Shown here: piece by piece, positions 59,108 through 64,000 of the stretch
How positions within the stretch are numbered: position 1 is the first letter of the stretch
How the letters are laid out: each line of letters opens with the position of its first letter
Source of the DNA: Eurosta solidaginis
Taxonomy: Eukaryota > Arthropoda > Insecta > Diptera > Tephritidae
Assembly: GCF_040869045.1 (NCBI RefSeq)
Contig: NC_090319.1
Location: forward strand, 15,084,314 to 15,148,313
DNA length: 64,000 bases
Reading direction: 5' to 3'
Translations under genes and position numbers: made by a program
The notes under the pieces: generated by a model
What the model was told of the DNA's origin: nothing
What the model saw: only the letters and a program-made list of their open reading frames with translations
The model's database searches: none

Positions 59108-60349
59108 TGCATTGAATCGGTGCTCTGAACTAAGTGTAAGGTTTCATATTTCTATAAGATTCTTCTATAAGATTTTTCTGTTCTGCGTGAATTCTCAAAA
59201 ATTGGATAATTATCTCAGTTTCTGGCCCATGTAGTAGAATTTTTTATCATAAATATTGCATTTTAATGGGGATCTAAATTGCTCTACTGAAAAAAAGCTA
59301 TATTAAGATAGTTTTAGTAATACAAATTGATTGACTATTATGCTTATTCTGACCGAGTTGGTTGGTTGGCATTCTTTTTGCACTAGGCTGTAATAATAAA
59401 GGAATCCTTTGGAGCGCACATACTCCAACTTGACAAATGAAAAATCTTTTGCTATGCGAATATCTAAACTTGTAAAGTGCAAATGAACTAATACAAAGCT
59501 TTATTTGTTAAGTGCGAGGTATAAAATATATGCATATTTACCAATACATGCGCATGAACATACATACATACACGGCTGAGCTTTGGCGAGTTGACAGCAA
59601 AAGGTAATAACGAAAGACCAAATAATAAAAAGCTAAACAATAAAAAAAATCCAAGTGCAATGAATAAAATATTTACGTGATATAAATTTACGTTCAGACA
59701 ATTTGTGCGCATAATGCAGCTATAATTCTCTCGCTTTTCACAAACGAAAACGCAGTGCTACCATTGAAGTGTCAATTTTCCACGTTTCGCCTTTTAAATT
59801 GTTCCGACGTGAACACCAAATGGAACGCTGGCGTAACATTTAATGCTGCCGCTGCTGCTACCGCTGCTGCTGCTACTGCTGATGGTGCTTCTAGAGCAGA
59901 ACGCCATCCCACTTGTGCGCATATTTACTTACCATTTCCATGTACTCAAAGACCCTTTCATGTTTTCTTTCACCTGCTTGTGGCTAAAGAGTTTCAAATG
60001 ATAGTTTTATATGTAGGTGTGTATGTATGTATGTGCGAAAATTACATGCAACGAGAAGCGGCGATAGAGGGTGTTTATGAAGACGATGCGACCTTTCTGT
60101 GCAGACTTTGACTGCAGGAGATTTCTGCTCCTTGGAGGTTTTAAGGAAGCCTGCCATGACAGACTGCTGTAACATTTTGGACATCCCAGTGAGCATATAT
60201 TTCCTACTTGACCCTTGTCGAAATTGTAAGGTTTTAAGTAGGGCCGAATATATTCCTCTTTTACTTTAGCAAAATTTCTAGATCCCTATCTGCGCTGCGA
60301 TGGGTCTCTTACAGCCACACTAGAGGTTGCAGGTTGATACAAGGGCGCT
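59108..60349. other. No gene supported; GCT repeat
   Basis: An interrupted (GCTGCC/GCTGCT)n at about 59843-59885 lies in a 118-codon frame (59755-60111) that gives an Ala-rich run and then GTATGT-repeat residues. An opa-like coding exon cannot be excluded, but no splice or family evidence supports one. Confidence 0.4.
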
Positions 60350-61110
60350 AAAATGACAGACGAGGTGATACACGAGTATACCGATGGTACAAAAATAATA
60401 GAAGCAGTAGGATCTGCGGTATATTGCGCAGTTTAGGAAATAAACAATTCCTTAAAGCTGCCATAACACTGTTGTGTTTTTCAGGCGGTAGTAGTAGCAG
60501 TGACTAAGGCAGTAGAGAGCCTGGAGGGAAATGGCATAAACTACCGCCGCGACCATATTTACGTTGACAGCCAAGCAGCAGTTAAGACAATAATCTCACA
60601 TAACATAACACCCAAAAGTGTATTAGAGGGTAAGCAATTGCTGGAGAGAATCAGTAGATAGAGAAAAATACATCAATATTTGGTCCCTGAGCATATGGGA
60701 ATAGAACGAAAAAAGCTAGCTATACAGAGCGCATCGCTCCACGCTTGTATCGTAGACGTTACACTCAGATTGGGCGAGTTTAAATTAGGCACATAAAAGA
60801 TCAAGCAGGAAAGGCATGTAATCAATCGCGAGAAATATCGAAGATCATGTGCAGGTCTTACAACCTAAGATTATCATTGACTGGACATGACCTTTGGCAT
60901 CACATGCTTTTAAATTAGCCCTTGTTATAGTCGATGAACGATGTGCGGTGTAGAACATGAAACGATCGAGCACATTTTGTGTGTGGGTTCTGCGCTCTCA
61001 AGACTTAGACTCTAGGTATTAGAAGTGGAACAGTTATCAGATATGTAAAGAGTAAGTAGCATAGATTCAAGAAAGCTTTTAGTATTTGCCAAGAGGACGC
61101 AGTGATTTTA
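60350..61110 (+). pseudogene. LOA/I-like LINE RNase H and C-terminus, broken
   Basis: The RNase H domain opens with EYTDGTK (first catalytic Asp codon 60383-60385). FQAVVVAVTKAVESLEGNG follows, where the family usually has FQAE, so the catalytic Glu looks replaced by Val. HIYVDSQAAVKTI (Asp codon 60566-60568) and PEHMGIERKKLA (for the PGHxGIxGN motif) come next. Downstream, CGVEHETIEHILCVGSALSR is the Cys-His motif region. Frames change several times and stops are frequent. The reverse transcriptase part is not present upstream. Clade I or LOA is inferred from RNase H plus this C-terminal motif. Confidence 0.75.
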
Positions 61111-61454
61111 TAACAGTTTGGTCGTTGTTTCAGTTTGCTAGTTGAAGAAACTTCTGGTTACACTAGGGATTCATTCAGGCTTTGTAAGGTTCTCACCGAC
61201 CATCCAGTTCAACCTTATCTAAGCTCGTTCCTTTAATATCCTGACATTGCCAACGGGACTTTCAGACCTTAAAATCATCCTCGTTTTTTCACCGAAAGTG
61301 CTTACTCAAACAGGGGCCTTTTCTACACTTGAATTAATATAGCTACTCTTGCTCGGGCATAGCACCCTGTTTGTAAGAGACTGACAAAAATCAGAAAATC
61401 AACGTGATCTGGATTTCTTACAGCATATTCCGACGCGAGGAAATGTGGCATCTT
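61111..61454. other. No gene seen
   Basis: Spacer downstream of the LINE remnant; may include its 3' UTR. Nothing recognised. Confidence 0.4.
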
Positions 61455-61990
61455 TGACAATTCATTTTATTGACAATTGATTCCACGGAAAATTCTTTTC
61501 ATGGAGTGTTTATTCATGGACATTTCAATTCACGGACAATGTATATTCAGACAAGTCATAACCGGACAATTCATGCCACAGACAACTCGTCCCACAGACA
61601 ATTCATACCCACAAACAATTCATACCCGCGGACTATTTCTACCAAGGCAATGGGCAGTTCTCAAAGGAAAATTTATTTCCGGACAAATCGTCCCGCGACA
61701 GTTCATACCTAGACAATTCATCCAGCGGAAATGAGTTCTCTGACAATGAAAGTGTTCAAGTTTACGTACATAAGTATCTGCCATAGTCGGGTTAACCTCT
61801 CGATGCGGCAATGCAATGCACATGGGTCAAAACAACGCTTAACCAGCGCCAATACTCGCTTTTATTGGTATTTTTCAAGGTTGTATGAACTATCCTTGGG
61901 ATGAATTGTCTGGGTATTAATTATCTTTGAGATGAGTGCGACTATGAATCGTCAGTGGGATGTATTGCCACCAGGTGCATAATTTTCAAT
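61455..61990. repeat. Degenerate GACAATTCAT repeats, opposed orientation
   Basis: Loose 15-18 base units such as CGGACAATTCATACCCAC run from 61455 to about 61750. After about 100 bp the complement appears as GGGATGAATTGTCTGGG and related words (61897-61990). The layout is a loose inverted repeat like that at 13640-14440. Confidence 0.65.
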
Positions 61991-62239
61991 TTAATGCCAC
62001 GGACGCTAGGAAAATTATGATATAATTTAGTACTCCCCTTCTTATATAATATGGTTTCGTGCTCCTAGCAGCTTACTTCCATAATAACCTCTCGATGCGG
62101 CAATGCAATGCACATGGGTCAAAACAACGCTTAACCAGCGCCAATACTCGCTTTTATTGGTATTTTTCAAGGTTGTATGAACTATCCTTGGGATGAATTG
62201 TCTGGGTATTAATTATCTTTGAGATGAGTGCGACTATGA
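61793..62239. repeat. Perfect 155-bp direct duplication, 292-bp offset
   Basis: Positions 61793-61947 and 62085-62239 appear identical, from TAACCTCTCGATGCGGCAAT to GATGAGTGCGACTATGA. The flanks differ immediately. The duplication is recent or an assembly product. Confidence 0.92.
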
Positions 62240-63284
62240 GTCTAGATGCGGGAGGCTTTATAACTTTGAATTGATTACCCTTTTTGCCTAAGGTCCTGCT
62301 GTAGGTGTAAATGTGTTTAGAGCTTGCTTTGATCGCTTCTCAATATTCCTTTTCCGGCGGCTCCTTATAACTTATCATTATTGGGGAGGCTGACAACTTG
62401 GGTCTTAGATGTTTCAAAATCAAGATATAATGCCAACGGATGCAGGACATGCACGAATAGTCGGTTTTCTTGCTGCACTGACCATCTGGTTGTTACCAAG
62501 TTCCCATGATGGTTGTGTGATTTGAGCAGCACTATTCAGAACTTAAGCGTAACTATAATAACAATATTATCATGATTAATTTAAAGCGCAAACAAAACAA
62601 CAACCCCACTTCTCTCTCACCCCTACAGCCTATACCCATGCATACAAAAATACATCACTAATATAAATTCATATTCGCTTGCTACTTGCAGTCCAACGCC
62701 TCAGTTGGAGCAAATGCCTCCGCCGGTTCTTTTATATTCGCACATATTCCTATGTATGTATGGTATGTGTTTTGTTGTTGCCCAATTCTTACTGCAATGC
62801 CAGCCTCAAAAACGACTGATAGCAAATTGCATCCATATCCACCTGGGAGTTGAACGTAAAGTACTCAGCATGCAAACATACAACTACATGCACATCTACA
62901 AACATACATATGTACATAAAACTGTACAATTTATACGAGTAGCTTGTAAAGCTTGATGAGCGCAAGCAGTAGCAGTTTAATTTGGCTAAGGGGGGTGGAA
63001 GACACTTGCAATGTAGATTGAGGTGAGCTAATGACGTCGTAGGGGTGCACTATGCTGTGGGGTTAACTACGACGACATGACATATTTCGTTTCATTTGGA
63101 AGTCCCCCTCAAGCGCCACCTGTCCTCGGCCGCTTCCTAAATGCATTGGTCCTTCGCCTTGTGCATAAAGCGAATCATCTTGTCTTTTTTGTTGCATTTC
63201 ATTCAAAATATATCTGCACATACATACAAATTTGTTCTTACTGGCAGTCACAAAGCTACAATTTAGCTATGCATATACATACAT
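62240..63284. other. No gene supported
   Basis: A CTACTTGCAG|TCC acceptor-like site near 62691 precedes a short frame, SNASVGANASAGSF, with good composition. The evidence is too thin to call an exon. The rest is spacer with GTATGT runs. Confidence 0.35.
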
Positions 63285-63790
63285 AAACATTGGGGTGGTC
63301 CTTATAAATGAGATAAACGACCTTTGCCAGTCTCACCCTTTCTCATCAGAATTTCAGATTTTAATACATGAAGTCTTCATAGTGAAATCTTAGCTCGGAT
63401 GCCCGTACGCCCGCCTTAACCGCCTCCAATTGGAACCAACATTTATATGCGATATCGCTTTCTATAGTGAAATTTACACTGGGTGTTGAAAATCAAAAAA
63501 TCAATTTCAGGATTTGAGTAAATTTAAATTTTTTGAGATTCCATTGAGCAATCTTTACTTTGAACCCTGTGCGACACATCTTAACCGTCTACAAACGGGA
63601 CCATAACTTGTATGTGCTATTTTAGACTTTTTATTTATTTACTAATTTATTCAAAATCTAAAATTATAATATAGCTATAAGGCCATAGCAGCAAGGGTCT
63701 TAGGCTAATTTTTGACTTACGTACTACCGTTAAAAAGAGGTGACGGAAAAAATCGTATATTTGATTTGTAAGAATCACCCTACAATGCAC
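63285..63790. mobile_element. Possible MITE with weak terminal inverted repeats
   Basis: The left edge GGGGTGGTCCTTATAA (63291) and the right edge TTGTAAGAATCACCCTA (63767-63783) are imperfect complements, about 500 bp apart, around non-coding AT-rich sequence. No clear target duplication. Weak. Confidence 0.3.
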
Positions 63791-63795
63791 ATATA

Positions 63796-64000
63796 TATGG
63801 GGTATTCCATCCCATTTCGACCAATTTTGAACCCGACCCCTTTAAAATGGCTGAAAGTTTTTCTTCTTTTTCTAGCTTACGAAAGACGTTTTTCAGAATT
63901 TTTTCATCCAAAAAAAGTTATGAATTTTAAAAAAAACACCGTTTTTTTTCAAAATGCTATAACTTTTTCAAAAATTGACCGTTTGGGATCTTTTTTTTTT
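63796..64000. mobile_element. Foldback element, second copy, cut by window end
   Basis: It starts TATGGGGTATTCCATCCCAT and follows the left arm of 39551-40247 closely, through GCTTACGAAAGACGTTTTTC and TCAAAAATTGACCGT. TA precedes it, as in the first copy. A deletion of about 10 bases near 63900 distinguishes it. The right arm lies outside the window. Confidence 0.88.

Noticed and set aside
59755..60111. Ala-rich 118-codon frame as a host exon
   Set aside because: The Ala run is an interrupted GCT/GCC repeat and the downstream part includes GTATGT repeats; no splice or family evidence.
62691..62860. Possible splice acceptor and exon
   Set aside because: The CTTGCAG site and following residues are suggestive, but there is no matching donor, no long frame and no recognised protein.

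Overview
The window looks like gene-poor DNA from a large-genome dipteran, most likely an acalyptrate or tephritid-type fly. That placement is inference. It rests on INE-1/DINE-1-like Helentron derivatives, several insect non-LTR clades (R1, RTE-like, LOA/I-like, CR1/Jockey-like), AT-rich composition and many short GT, TGTA and hexamer repeats. No intact host gene, tRNA gene or rRNA gene could be supported. Nearly every longer reading frame is a transposon remnant or a by-product of a tandem repeat. The window could be intergenic, intronic or pericentromeric; the sequence does not say which.

Layout. 0-10 kb: a Helitron remnant with a broken PIF1-like helicase abuts a 6.7-kb Helentron-derived element (HINE copy A). 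Its 130-bp central repeat has grown to about 40 copies. 9-18 kb: fragments of one RTE-like LINE family, two with clear target-site duplications. One of these lies inside a small Helitron (about 15112-18283). 18.9-24.7 kb: a solo LTR, a minus-strand SINE inside TTATCGA-rich repeats, and HINE copies B and C. 25-34 kb: degenerate short-period repeats, low-complexity tracts, LINE scraps and a second HINE family (copy G). 34.5-38 kb: HINE D, then a 2.4-kb R1-clade LINE inserted with a 12-bp target duplication into an (ACTAAC)n array. 39.5-48 kb: a foldback element with arms of about 280 bp, a complete tRNA-derived SINE, HINE E between diverged direct repeats, and a LOA/I-like LINE remnant. 48-55 kb: HINE F (about 21 repeat units) inside a SINE that sits inside a degenerate TAACCG-type array, then a second LINE embedded in a (TTACTG)n array. 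56.7-64 kb: HINEs H and I side by side, an RNase H-bearing LINE remnant, a perfect 155-bp duplication, and the start of a second foldback copy at the window edge.

Main themes. First, one Helentron-derived family occurs at least eight times, with 0 to about 40 copies of the same 130-bp unit; a ninth copy belongs to a related family. This looks like satellite DNA growing from inside a mobile element. Second, hexanucleotide arrays repeatedly host retroelement insertions: two LINEs and one SINE. Third, nested insertions give a clear relative order of events. Coordinates of repeat edges are by eye and may be off by several bases. Clade names for broken LINEs rest on motif recognition, not on a search.
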